A stretch of 9,433 nucleotides of DNA from Candidatus Hydrogenedentota bacterium (GCA_903922535.1 CAIXUF010001008.1:1-9433); one strand, 5' to 3'. Numbered from the stretch's first letter, positions 1 through 7,602 are shown. The notes: generated from the sequence alone by a model not told the origin. A program made the numbers and translations.

Positions 1-2114
1 CCGGGCACCATGGAGAGCATGCCGGGCCCGGTCTCGGGGCTGTATTTGGCGCCGGGCTGAAACAGCGCCTCCAGCAGGTCCACCCATTTGTCCGGCAGTT
101 CGAGATAGGAGAAGTAATGGTTGGTCTGGTTGCCGCGGCCCATGTCCGACAGATAATTGACGTCGGCATAGCGTTGAATCTCAAACTCGTGCGCATAACG
201 GCTGCCGCCGCAGCACGTGTGGAAGGAGCAACGCGGATTCGCCTCAAGAAAGTGTTCGATCTGCGCACGGACCGCGCTTTCACCCTTGGGGGCAAAGCGG
301 CCGAAGCCGTCCGTGCGCCACTGGAAATCGCCCCAGGAACCCACCTTGGTGTCCAACAGCCCGGCAGACGGCCGGCCCGCCATCCACAGCAGCCATGTCA
401 TGTCCATCTTTCCCAGATAGCGCAGCGTCTCGGCGAAGTCCGGCCCCTCGTGTGTGGGCGAGAACACCACCGCGTAGGAGTTTTCAATGGGCCAGCCCGG
501 ATACTTCGACCAGCCGGCGTCGTCCCAGAGCATCTCCATGCCCATGGTGCGCATGAGATCGGCCTGCATGTCGAGTCCGGCCAGGCGCGCGGCAAATTGC
601 TCCTGAAGGTTGCGCGAGCAGAAGAACCACGGCGTGACCCATTTCGTTCGGGCATAATAATCGCTGTTTGTGTAATCCCAGAGGTATTCGTACTGCCAGT
701 CGTACACGCGGCGGCCCATGTCGTCCAAATCCCCGTCGAACACGCCCAGGGTCACCAGAGGAAGCTTGAGCCGCTCCCCCGCCGCCAACGAATAGTCCGC
801 CAGCGCGGGGAAACCCGCCGACAGCATCCCCTGACCGGCGCTGTAGTCCACACCGAGCGTCCAGGTGCCCAGTGATTCCAGGGTGACGAACAGGCCGTCG
901 CCGGGCGCATTCTCGCGCGTGAGGGCCATCCACGGCACGTAGTTGTCCGTTCGGTCTCCCAAGAGGGTGCGGTGATAGGTCTCTTCGCATTTTGCGCTTT
1001 CCAACTGGCCCTGGTTCGGGCGGCTCGTGCCACCGCACATCCAATAGTTGGTTACCCCCGCGGTGTCGGCCCCGTTCAGTCCAAAACGCAGCGAGGTTGG
1101 CGCGGCCAGTTTCAGCGGGGAGACCGTTGTGTTCTCCAGTTCGACCCATTGGCGCAAGATGGAAGTGCCGGGATAGGCCTGGACGCACAGGTGTGCCCGC
1201 AAGCCGTCGCGGTTCAGCATGATCTCCAACTGAACGGCGGGACGTCCGCCCACGGTCCCCTGCGTGGCATTGCCCGACTCGGCTATCCACTGGTCCTTCC
1301 CCCCCGACGCCGCGATGGGTTGTGCCGCGTTGTCCTGGATGCGAAACAGGTCGAGACGGACGCCGGCGGAATGGCTGGTGTTTTCCGCAGGGCCTTGGAC
1401 CGTCACCGTGCCGTCTTTGGGCGCTTTCCATACCCGGATCAGTTCGTACGCGTTGACCAGGCGAAACGCCGTCGCGTCAAGGTGCGAACACTCCGCCGGT
1501 GCCCGGTAGCCGCTCGGCACGCGTGCCTTTTGCTGGCTTGGCGGAACCGGTTGCAGCAATTCGCCCAGAAGATCCATCGCGCCCGTACCGGGGGCGTGCG
1601 TGTAGTAGTACCACACAGGGCCCTGGTCGAGGCTGCTGTCCTCGGTTGAACTGTATTTGTCTCCGTCGCCATAGTCGAGCGTCGTCGCCCAGTTGACCGT
1701 GGCACCCGCGCCGTCCGCGCCGGTCGTCACGCCAAAGCCCAAAAGATCGCCCTGCTTCACGCTGAGGCGGAGGTTGTCCGCGGCCGGGTCCATGGTCTCC
1801 CCCGCTGCCAACGGTTTCGACCAAACGGTATCGAACGCGAAAGCTCCTGCAGACAGGGCATCCACCCCGAAGGTCGCCGACGGCGACGCGTACTCGCGGA
1901 CAGGCGTTGTCCCTTTGTTCTGGAAGCTTTCAAGACGCAGTTGGCCGTCCTTGAAGGCATAGGTCATCTGCACGGCCGGGGTGCCGATGGTCCAAGTCTG
2001 ATGCTCCGCATCCGCCCGCGCGAAGGCGTCACCCTCCTGAACCTCCATCGCGGCCACGCACGGCATGGCGACCAGGCAGGACACAACCACACTCAGCCAC
2101 AAAAGTTTTGTCAT
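1..2114 (-). CDS. Secreted GH36/melibiase-like alpha-galactosidase (C-terminus beyond window)
   Basis: The minus-strand frame is open from an ATG at 2114 to the left edge, giving 704 codons with no stop. An AGGAG ribosome site (2123-2127) lies 8 nt before the ATG. Residues 1-22 form a signal peptide (MTKLLWLSVVVSC, then VAMPCVAA). The N-terminal half looks like the beta-sandwich of GH36 enzymes, interrupted at about 165-285 by an extra module (W168-YYY; W229-KAPKDGTVTV). The barrel part contains LWDDAGW (D531, D532), QWRTDGFGR (D602, candidate nucleophile), FHTCCGGSRY (C634, C635) and NYLSDMGRG (D657, candidate acid/base). These match the order of the GH36 motifs DDGW, KWD, CxSGGxR and SDN, though several are divergent. 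The expected activity is release of terminal alpha-galactosyl or related sugars outside the cytoplasm; the substrate is not determined. GH27 or GH31-type enzymes are less likely alternatives. The protein is longer than a usual enzyme of about 700 residues because of the inserted module and still lacks its C-terminus. Confidence 0.75.
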   Translation of the reverse strand, partial: MTKLLWLSVVVSCLVAMPCVAAMEVQEGDAFARADAEHQTWTIGTPAVQMTYAFKDGQLRLESFQNKGTTPVREYASPSATFGVDALSAGAFAFDTVWSKPLAAGETMDPAADNLRLSVKQGDLLGFGVTTGADGAGATVNWATTLDYGDGDKYSSTEDSSLDQGPVWYYYTHAPGTGAMDLLGELLQPVPPSQQKARVPSGYRAPAECSHLDATAFRLVNAYELIRVWKAPKDGTVTVQGPAENTSHSAGVRLDLFRIQDNAAQPIAASGGKDQWIAESGNATQGTVGGRPAVQLEIMLNRDGLRAHLCVQAYPGTSILRQWVELENTTVSPLKLAAPTSLRFGLNGADTAGVTNYWMCGGTSRPNQGQLESAKCEETYHRTLLGDRTDNYVPWMALTRENAPGDGLFVTLESLGTWTLGVDYSAGQGMLSAGFPALADYSLAAGERLKLPLVTLGVFDGDLDDMGRRVYDWQYEYLWDYTNSDYYARTKWVTPWFFCSRNLQEQFAARLAGLDMQADLMRTMGMEMLWDDAGWSKYPGWPIENSYAVVFSPTHEGPDFAETLRYLGKMDMTWLLWMAGRPSAGLLDTKVGSWGDFQWRTDGFGRFAPKGESAVRAQIEHFLEANPRCSFHTCCGGSRYAHEFEIQRYADVNYLSDMGRGNQTNHYFSYLELPDKWVDLLEALFQPGAKYSPETGPGMLSMVP

Positions 2115-2148
2115 GATGTTTGCTCCTAGGGTACTCCCGACACGACAA

Positions 2149-2157
2149 ATCGTATCA
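2149..2157 (-). promoter_or_regulatory. Candidate extended -10 promoter for the glycosidase gene
   Basis: In the 114-nt gap between the two minus-strand genes, the minus strand reads TGATACGAT: a TGn extension followed by TACGAT, which matches four of six bases of the -10 consensus. No good -35 box sits 16-18 nt upstream. A start near 2142 would give a leader of about 27 nt, including the AGGAG site at 2123-2127. The glycosidase gene could therefore have its own promoter, although read-through from the upstream gene is equally possible because no U-tract terminator is seen in the gap. Confidence 0.35.
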
Positions 2158-2228
2158 CAGGCTTGCGCAGGGAACACACGGCGCGGTTATCCCCGTACCC
2201 GCGCACACGGTCTACAGTGCGGCAAACA

Positions 2229-5200
2229 CTACGGAGTCTTGATCTCGCAAACGACACGGAAGCCCACGTCGTGAACGGCCTGGGACGCCCCGTAGTGGTT
2301 GCGAAACGCAGAACGGGTGCGGCGCGGACAATCCATCCAGGAACCGCCTCGAACGACTTTTCGCGTGCCTGATATGGCATTCGGGGCGTCATGGGGAACA
2401 TAGTCTGAAAGGGTCCACTCGGCCACATTGCCGTGCATGTCGCAGAGCCCCCATGGATTGGGCGCGAAGGTTCCGACCGGCGCGGACACGCGCCAGTGAT
2501 CGTCGAAGCGCGTGTCTGCCGGACGCCAGGGCGGCAGCGCGTCCGGCACGTGCGGATAGTAGACCGTGTGGTGGGTCGCGTCGGAGACATTGGCAAAGCG
2601 GCTGAAATCATCGTCGAGCGTGCCGTACCACAGGGGGGTGGTTGTGCCCGCCCGGCAGGCGTATTCCCATTGCGCCTCGGTGGGCAGGGTGAAGGTGTTC
2701 CCGGTCTTTGCGGAAAGCCACGCGCAAAAGGCCGTGGCGTCGTCCCAAGAAACGCGGACGACGGGCTGCTCGGGCCGGTTGAGCGTGAACCCGCGCTCGT
2801 CATCGCCGAACTGATACTGCTCCCCGGTTTCCAGGCCGCTGTCATGCGCGGGGTCGAAGCACCGATACTGCTGATTGCTGACTTCAACACGGCCGATGAG
2901 GAAAGCCTTCTCGATGGTTTGAGTGTGCGCCGGGCGCTCGTTCGGGTATCCCTGGTCTGCGCCCATGGTGAATGTTCCGGGCTCGATCCGGAGCAGTTCC
3001 AGCGGAACACCGCCCGCAATCTCGATGCGCTCGACCGGCTTGTTTTCACCGGTCGCCGGGGGAACCGCCTGCGCGGATGCGGCCGCTTGTTCTCCGCCAA
3101 ACGCCTCGGCCTCTATCGACTCAGGAGATGGCACCTGCTTGTCGAGGACGGCCGTGGGCAGGATCAATTCGGGATCTTCATCAATGCCCGCATAGCGGCG
3201 GTGCAGTTCGCGCCGTCGTTCGGCGCCATGAAGGGCTGCAGCGAGCTTGGCGGGGTCGGAGGCGATGTTCTCCCGCCAGGAACCGTGGAAGGGCGCGTTC
3301 AAATCAATCCAGGTGATCAGCCGGTCCCATGCCTCGTCGTTCAGGCGCACGCCGTAATGGCCGGCGCGCAGGATCTGAATGAGCGCGCTCGTGTCCGCGT
3401 GGAAAGCGCGCGGCAAGAGCATGTGCGCGTCGCTTTCGAGCGTCGGCGTGTGCACCCAGCGGCGCAGTTCCATGTAGGACGGCGAGAAATGCATCTGGAA
3501 CGTGGACGGGATGCGCTCGGCGGGCCGGGCGGTGAGATCGAAGGTTGCCGTCTGACTGTTGTCGGGAACGCCGCCGTGATGGCAGGCAATGCAGTAGGCG
3601 TCGAGGACGGGCTGCACTTCGCGCTCAAAGGAGAACCCGCGCGCAGGACCATACCAGGGTTTCACGGCGGAGGGTTCGCGGCGGAATGCCTGCGGCATCA
3701 CCGCCGAGGCACCCGCCATGTTCTGCTTCTCGTGGCAGCCGATGCAGGAGACGGTCTCGCCCGGCGCGCCGGTCAGCCAGCTTCGCATCAGCGCCAGCGC
3801 CTTGCCGTCCGCATCAAGCGGCTGGAGCGACACGGGGGTGCAGGACGGCACGCGGAAGTTTGCCGAACCGTCGGATTCAACCGGCACGGTGCCGAGGATG
3901 CGTTTCACGTCCCAAGGACCGTCCAGCCCGACACGGTCCGGCTCGCCGCCCATGCCGTGGAAGGTGAAGTCGTAGCTCACCAGGCGCAGCGCCTTGACGG
4001 CGCCGCGCCGCACGCCGGCCAGTCCGGGCCCGCGGTAGACATCGGCCAGCAGCACGGTGGCCTCTTTCTGTGCGGGGTCGACGACATCGGGAATGCAGGG
4101 CTGCCGTTGTGTCTTGCGCCAGGGAACCGGTTCCAGCATCGCGTAGCCGGGCTCTTCGCGAAGGAGGACGAAGTTGTCGAACACGTCCACCAGGTAAACG
4201 CCCCAAAGGGCGGTCTTTGTGGGCTTGCAGGACACGAGGAAATACTTCTCACTCAGGGGAAACGGGTGGAGAAAGCGCGGCCAGCTTGCGCCGATCAGTC
4301 CGTCGAGAATGACCGGCTCCACTTTTTCGCCATAGCCGGGAATCCGTTGCACCACGCCGTCGGCCTCGTGCCGCCCCACACCCGGATCAAGAATGACCAG
4401 TTCGCCCTGGCGCGGCGCGTCATGATGTCCGCCCACGATGGCGACGACCTTGGTGGGATGGCCCGGAATCGGCCGGGCGTAAAACATCGTGGTTGGCCAG
4501 AAGGAATTGCTCCCGTAGTATTCCGCCTGTCCGCTGCCGTCCGGGTTTGCGGAAAAGAGCAGACGGTAGAACGCATGGGCGACATCGGCATATTCCCACC
4601 GCTGATAAAGGATACGCCCGTTGTTCAGCACGGCCGGACACCAGTTGTGGTCCTGGTCGTTCGTCAGGCGGCGGATGCTCTTGTCATGGTCGAGCAGATA
4701 GAGATTGGCCACCTTGGACCTGCCCCCGAGACAGGGCACACCAATGAAGGGCGCCGTGGACGTGAAGACAATGCGTTCGTCGGGAAGATAGCAGGCATCG
4801 TAATTCTGAACATCGGGATCGTCTATGAGCGGCAGACGCGTTACTGTTCCGCTGTTCAGTGCCAGTTCCGATATGCCCCAGTGCCCCTGTGCGTCCGGCA
4901 TGGAGAGCAGCAGTTTCTCCGCGGCGTAATGCAGGTCGAGATCGCCGATAAAACGGTCGCCCTCAGGCTTAAAGATGGTCTGAACCGTACCGTCCGGGAC
5001 TGGCGGCGACAGGGATATGAGCGTGTTGTCATAGCCGGTAATCGGCAAGTCGTCATTACCGTTGGAATTGTGGGCCAAGCCCAACTGCACGGCACTGCGG
5101 CGGATCATGAGCAGACGGTCAAAATCAATTAGCGGGTTGGCCAACAGCGCTTCGCGCTGCAACGCGTCAAAGCGCGCAAGGATGCCGGCATATGCCTCGC

Positions 5201-6179
5201 GACCGCCGTCGGCCGGAATCTTGTCCTGTTCCGACTGAAGCACCTCCAAACGGGCCAGGAATTCACCGCCACGTGAATAGCGATCCGGATAGTCTTTGGA
5301 AAGGTCCTCGATGGCCAGGCGCAACGCGCGCCACCGTGGCGCCGCGATGCCCGGTTCTTCCGGATGGGCCGCGGCCGGGAACTTCGAGCGAATTACGACA
5401 GGACGCCAGGCTTGAGGTGCCGCCAGGTATTCGAGCAAGTTGGAGGTAAGCCGGAGCAAATTGGGACGATGGAGGCTTTCCGTGTCGGCGTAGTCGGGCC
5501 AGCGTCCACCGAAGACAATCACCCGCCCGGCCCCAAGGCGGTATTCGACCAGCGGCCGCTCGACACCGCGCGAGGTGTTGGCGAGGACCATCCCCTCGGC
5601 GGGGCCGCCCCAATAGAAATCGGCAACGGCCGGGCATCCGCCGCGGCTGAGCCAGATGACGCCGTCTTCCTCATGCAGCCCGGCAAACGCGGGATGCGAA
5701 GGTTCCACCGGAACCATAGCCGCCGGGTCGCGGTAGTTCTCCAGGTCGTGCCGCTGCGGCCGTATCTCCTTCTCCAGCCCGAGCTGGTCCACCATCGCCA
5801 ACGCCCCCCCCGAAAGCAGCACGCCGCCGCCCTTTTCCGCGAAGCCACGCAGCGCCGCGAGGGGTGCCCCCGCATAGAGGGCGGTACGCCGTATGGCGTC
5901 GCCCTGGTGATACCAGACCAGATTGAACTCGGCCAGCGTGTGGTCCGCGCCGGTGGTGTCCTTGAAAGTCCCATTGGCGCCGGTCAGGAGCAGCGTGGCA
6001 TTTCCAATGGTTTTGGCCGCTTCCCATGCAGCCCGGTTGTGCGGGCCCATCGCCTGTTCCGACGTTTCCACCGCCAGAAAGGCGATTTTCGACGGCTGGG
6101 CCGTCGCTGTCACAGCGCCACACAGCACGACAGCGACCGCAACGGCGGCCACGGCCGACAGTCGACCCACATCCTGCAT
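2229..6179 (-). CDS. Multidomain secreted protein: ThuA-like domain, HZS-alpha-like propeller, two CxxCH heme sites, FGE-like C-domain
   Basis: Numbering is from the ATG at 6179 (1316 residues). Residues 1-27 are a signal peptide ending ATA before QPS. Residues about 31-265 resemble a ThuA-like/glutamine-amidotransferase-like domain (FNLVWYHQGD, GGGVLLSGGAL, HPAFAGLHEEDGVIW, GAGRVIVFGGRWPDYAD). A linker holds YPDRY (297). NPLIDFDRLLMIRR (from 348) opens a beta-propeller with WCPAVLNNGRILYQRWEYAD (from 513), as in the hydrazine synthase alpha middle-domain family. Next come DGSANFRVPS, CIGCH (812-816), CIACHH (863-868) and WIDLNAPFHGSW: two covalent c-heme sites in the typical C-terminal part of that family. 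Residues about 1060-1316 are an FGE/SUMF1/EgtB/PvdO-type fold (GTFTMGAD, RVSWDDATAFCAWLS, LPTEAQWEYACRAG, MHGNVAEW, VVRGGSW, VGFRVV). C1284 is the only cysteine in the GGSW region. An envelope redox role is inferred; the substrate is unknown. A TTG at 6191 may be the true start (4 extra residues), and an ATG at 6317 is unlikely. Confidence 0.85.
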   Translation of the reverse strand: MQDVGRLSAVAAVAVAVVLCGAVTATAQPSKIAFLAVETSEQAMGPHNRAAWEAAKTIGNATLLLTGANGTFKDTTGADHTLAEFNLVWYHQGDAIRRTALYAGAPLAALRGFAEKGGGVLLSGGALAMVDQLGLEKEIRPQRHDLENYRDPAAMVPVEPSHPAFAGLHEEDGVIWLSRGGCPAVADFYWGGPAEGMVLANTSRGVERPLVEYRLGAGRVIVFGGRWPDYADTESLHRPNLLRLTSNLLEYLAAPQAWRPVVIRSKFPAAAHPEEPGIAAPRWRALRLAIEDLSKDYPDRYSRGGEFLARLEVLQSEQDKIPADGGREAYAGILARFDALQREALLANPLIDFDRLLMIRRSAVQLGLAHNSNGNDDLPITGYDNTLISLSPPVPDGTVQTIFKPEGDRFIGDLDLHYAAEKLLLSMPDAQGHWGISELALNSGTVTRLPLIDDPDVQNYDACYLPDERIVFTSTAPFIGVPCLGGRSKVANLYLLDHDKSIRRLTNDQDHNWCPAVLNNGRILYQRWEYADVAHAFYRLLFSANPDGSGQAEYYGSNSFWPTTMFYARPIPGHPTKVVAIVGGHHDAPRQGELVILDPGVGRHEADGVVQRIPGYGEKVEPVILDGLIGASWPRFLHPFPLSEKYFLVSCKPTKTALWGVYLVDVFDNFVLLREEPGYAMLEPVPWRKTQRQPCIPDVVDPAQKEATVLLADVYRGPGLAGVRRGAVKALRLVSYDFTFHGMGGEPDRVGLDGPWDVKRILGTVPVESDGSANFRVPSCTPVSLQPLDADGKALALMRSWLTGAPGETVSCIGCHEKQNMAGASAVMPQAFRREPSAVKPWYGPARGFSFEREVQPVLDAYCIACHHGGVPDNSQTATFDLTARPAERIPSTFQMHFSPSYMELRRWVHTPTLESDAHMLLPRAFHADTSALIQILRAGHYGVRLNDEAWDRLITWIDLNAPFHGSWRENIASDPAKLAAALHGAERRRELHRRYAGIDEDPELILPTAVLDKQVPSPESIEAEAFGGEQAAASAQAVPPATGENKPVERIEIAGGVPLELLRIEPGTFTMGADQGYPNERPAHTQTIEKAFLIGRVEVSNQQYRCFDPAHDSGLETGEQYQFGDDERGFTLNRPEQPVVRVSWDDATAFCAWLSAKTGNTFTLPTEAQWEYACRAGTTTPLWYGTLDDDFSRFANVSDATHHTVYYPHVPDALPPWRPADTRFDDHWRVSAPVGTFAPNPWGLCDMHGNVAEWTLSDYVPHDAPNAISGTRKVVRGGSWMDCPRRTRSAFRNHYGASQAVHDVGFRVVCEIKTP

Positions 6180-6200
6180 CTGCCACGGCAAGGTTATGGT

Positions 6201-6206
6201 CCCTTT
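6201..6206 (-). promoter_or_regulatory. Candidate ribosome binding site favouring a TTG start at 6191
   Basis: The minus strand reads AAAGGG here, 9 nt before an in-frame TTG (6191-6189) but 21 nt before the ATG at 6179, which has no purine-rich site at normal spacing. The other three genes of the window all have a good ribosome site, so the multidomain protein may start at TTG as MPWQMQDVGRL. The signal peptide is intact with either start. Confidence 0.35.
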
Positions 6207-6233
6207 CTCACGGTTGCACACGCCCCTGCGGAT

Positions 6234-6263
6234 ATTGTGCCCGTGGCGGCGCAACGCCTGCAA
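6234..6263 (-). promoter_or_regulatory. Weak candidate promoter for the multidomain gene
   Basis: On the minus strand, TTGCAG (6263-6258) and CACAAT (6239-6234) are separated by 18 nt. They match three of six and four of six bases of the -35 and -10 consensus. The position suits a leader of about 40-50 nt for a start at 6191 or 6179. The match is modest and the region is GC-rich, so this is only a candidate. Confidence 0.25.
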
Positions 6264-6302
6264 GCTCTCACCGCCCGGTCCCGGTTTGCGCCATGGCCTA
6301 CC

Positions 6303-6322
6303 GTGGTGTAACCTCACACCAC
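6303..6322. promoter_or_regulatory. Inverted repeat, candidate operator (7-bp arms, 6-nt spacer)
   Basis: GTGGTGT and its exact reverse complement ACACCAC flank AACCTC in the middle of the divergent intergenic region. The left arm overlaps TGGTGTAAC, a possible extended -10 (TGn plus TGTAAC, four of six) for the plus-strand beta-helix gene, so a bound repressor would block that promoter. It could also form a short hairpin, but there is no U-tract and it sits upstream of both divergent genes, so a terminator is unlikely. Confidence 0.35.
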
Positions 6323-6326
6323 CCGG

Positions 6327-6338
6327 TGACGGCCGTCA
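6327..6338. promoter_or_regulatory. 12-bp perfect palindrome, candidate operator
   Basis: TGACGGCCGTCA is its own reverse complement and lies 4 bp after the 20-bp inverted repeat. It is about 50 bp before the beta-helix start codon and about 150 bp upstream of the minus-strand gene. A dyad of this form in a divergent promoter region suits a dimeric regulator of the LacI or GntR kind, but no regulator gene is in the window and no family consensus is matched with confidence. Confidence 0.35.
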
Positions 6339-6387
6339 GAAGTGAAAACGGCCCGTCCTGCGATTACTCCATGGGAAAGGATCCGTC

Positions 6388-7548
6388 ATGACAAGGCCCC
6401 CAATCAGGATTATTGGCCTGTACCTTGGCTGCGCGCTGGTCGCGGGCGTGGCAGGCGCTGTGCATGCCGCGCCGTGGGATCCCTCCACGACGGATTACAG
6501 CGGACACCAGGGGACGACCGTCTATGTGTCCAAACTGGGCGATAATTCCGACGGCAGCAGTTGGCAGAAAGCATTCCATTCCATCCAGGCGGGGCTTGAG
6601 GCCGTTTCCGACGGCAAAGGCGGCCAGACGGTTGCGGTCCGGCCGGACACCTATGTGGAGGCCAACCTGGCCCCCGCCTCCAAGGGCGCCGCGGGCGCGT
6701 ACAACGTTATCGTGGGCGACCGGGACGGAAAACTGGGGTCGGGCGCCACGGGCTGGGTGATCATTGACTCGGGTGATCCGGAGAAGGGCTTCAAAAGCTG
6801 GGACTGGTGGAGCACGATTCGCGCGTCGGACAAGCACTGGTCCGGCGGCAACAACGAGAGGACCTTCTCAAGCATCATCTGGGACCGCTGGATTCTGCGA
6901 AACCTTTACACCGCCGCAGGCGATGCGGGCCTGTTCTGGGATCTGACCGACAAGAGCGGCGAGGGGTTCACCGTGGTTGTTGAAGACTGTGTCGGCACGG
7001 GACGGGCCTTTGGCGGCGGGGTGTGTTATCCGGTGGTGCGCGAGCATGAGCCGAGCATCTTCCGCCGCTGTTACTTCCTCGCGCTCGACTGGGTGGGCGA
7101 CACCGCGGCTGTCCTTGTGGGTGGTTGGGAGAAGACCATGCCCGAATTCCCGCACGTGGTGTTTGAAGACTGCACCATGGTCCATCCCGACAACGCCGTC
7201 GGCATGTCCTACGCGAGCCACTGCGTCCGGGCGAAGTTCACCAACTGCCGCATGATCGTGCTGAATTTCACCCAGCCGGAAATGGGCGGCAAATCGACGG
7301 GCATCATCTGCACGGAGAACCACAGCGAGACTGGACGCCTGCATGTGGACCTGGAAGACTGCACCCTGGCCGGATACAGTGTTTTCACGCCCGGCAAGGA
7401 CGCGGAAGCCGTCACCTGCACCACCAAGGGCACGGTCCAGGCGTACGTTCAGTTCAAGCAACCCATGCCCGAGGGATTCCAGCGCCTTGGGCTCTGGCCG
7501 GCGGAATTGTTCTCACAGATGGCACCTCCGTCGCCTCATTCCAAATAG
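6388..7548 (+). CDS. Secreted right-handed beta-helix (pectate-lyase-like fold) protein
   Basis: This is a complete 386-residue protein. The ATG at 6388 has AAAGGA (6376-6381) 6 nt upstream. Residues 1-28 form a signal peptide (MTRPPIRIIGLYLGCALVAG, then VAGAVHAA), leaving a mature protein of about 358 residues. TTVYVSKLGDNSDGSSWQKA (43-62) followed by SIQAGL and TVAVRPDTY is the usual entry into a single-stranded right-handed parallel beta-helix. The later rungs repeat a hydrophobic-x-x-C pattern: VVEDC (C201), IFRRC (C228), VFEDC (C262), KFTNC (C287) and DLEDC (C325). This fold is shared by polysaccharide lyases, hydrolases and non-enzymatic surface proteins. I see no catalytic signature, so no enzyme activity is assigned. 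It stands first in a probable two-gene plus-strand unit with the LamG-propeller gene, 69 nt downstream with no terminator between. It diverges from the multidomain heme protein gene. Confidence 0.8.
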   Translation: MTRPPIRIIGLYLGCALVAGVAGAVHAAPWDPSTTDYSGHQGTTVYVSKLGDNSDGSSWQKAFHSIQAGLEAVSDGKGGQTVAVRPDTYVEANLAPASKGAAGAYNVIVGDRDGKLGSGATGWVIIDSGDPEKGFKSWDWWSTIRASDKHWSGGNNERTFSSIIWDRWILRNLYTAAGDAGLFWDLTDKSGEGFTVVVEDCVGTGRAFGGGVCYPVVREHEPSIFRRCYFLALDWVGDTAAVLVGGWEKTMPEFPHVVFEDCTMVHPDNAVGMSYASHCVRAKFTNCRMIVLNFTQPEMGGKSTGIICTENHSETGRLHVDLEDCTLAGYSVFTPGKDAEAVTCTTKGTVQAYVQFKQPMPEGFQRLGLWPAELFSQMAPPSPHSK

Positions 7549-7602
7549 GGGGCCGTTCGAAGCGCAATGGAACTTCTTGGCATTTGCGTATGCAACAGAA
7601 AC

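Noticed and set aside
117..1649. Plus-strand open frames at 117-875 and 972-1649, and minus-strand frame at 484-1431
   Set aside because: They overlap the glycosidase frame that is open from 2114 to the left edge and carries a signal peptide and GH36 motifs. The two plus-strand frames share its codon boundaries and stay open for the same rare-codon reason, and none of the three shows a recognisable domain.
2181..2204. Possible terminator hairpin GCGCGG-N12-CCGCGC after the multidomain gene
   Set aside because: It has only six paired bases, a 12-nt loop and no U-tract, and short GC-only stems are frequent in GC-rich DNA.
2433..5132. An 899-codon open reading frame on the plus strand, antisense to the multidomain protein
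   Set aside because: It shares codon boundaries with the minus-strand gene, so its stops would need TTA, CTA or TCA codons in that gene, and these are rare in such GC-rich DNA. Its translation is rich in Arg, Gly and Val with no recognisable domain, whereas the minus strand encodes clear motifs throughout.
2229..6179. Reading the multidomain protein as a true anammox hydrazine synthase alpha subunit
   Set aside because: There are no HZS beta or gamma genes in the window, it carries extra ThuA-like and FGE-like domains, and no tyrosine is seen just after either CxxCH. The propeller and heme family is wider than the anammox enzyme.
5364..6311. Plus-strand 315-codon frame opposite the ThuA-like domain
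   Set aside because: It shares codon boundaries with the minus-strand gene, has no recognisable domain and runs into the divergent promoter region; treated as a shadow frame.
6371..6386. CCATGG and GGATCC close together before the beta-helix start, resembling cloning sites
   Set aside because: The surrounding sequence is continuous natural-looking coding and intergenic DNA with no vector sequence; two common hexamers near each other are expected by chance.
6868..7461. Minus-strand 197-codon frame opposite the beta-helix gene
   Set aside because: It is antisense in codon register to a well-supported secreted beta-helix protein and has no ribosome site or domain that I recognise.
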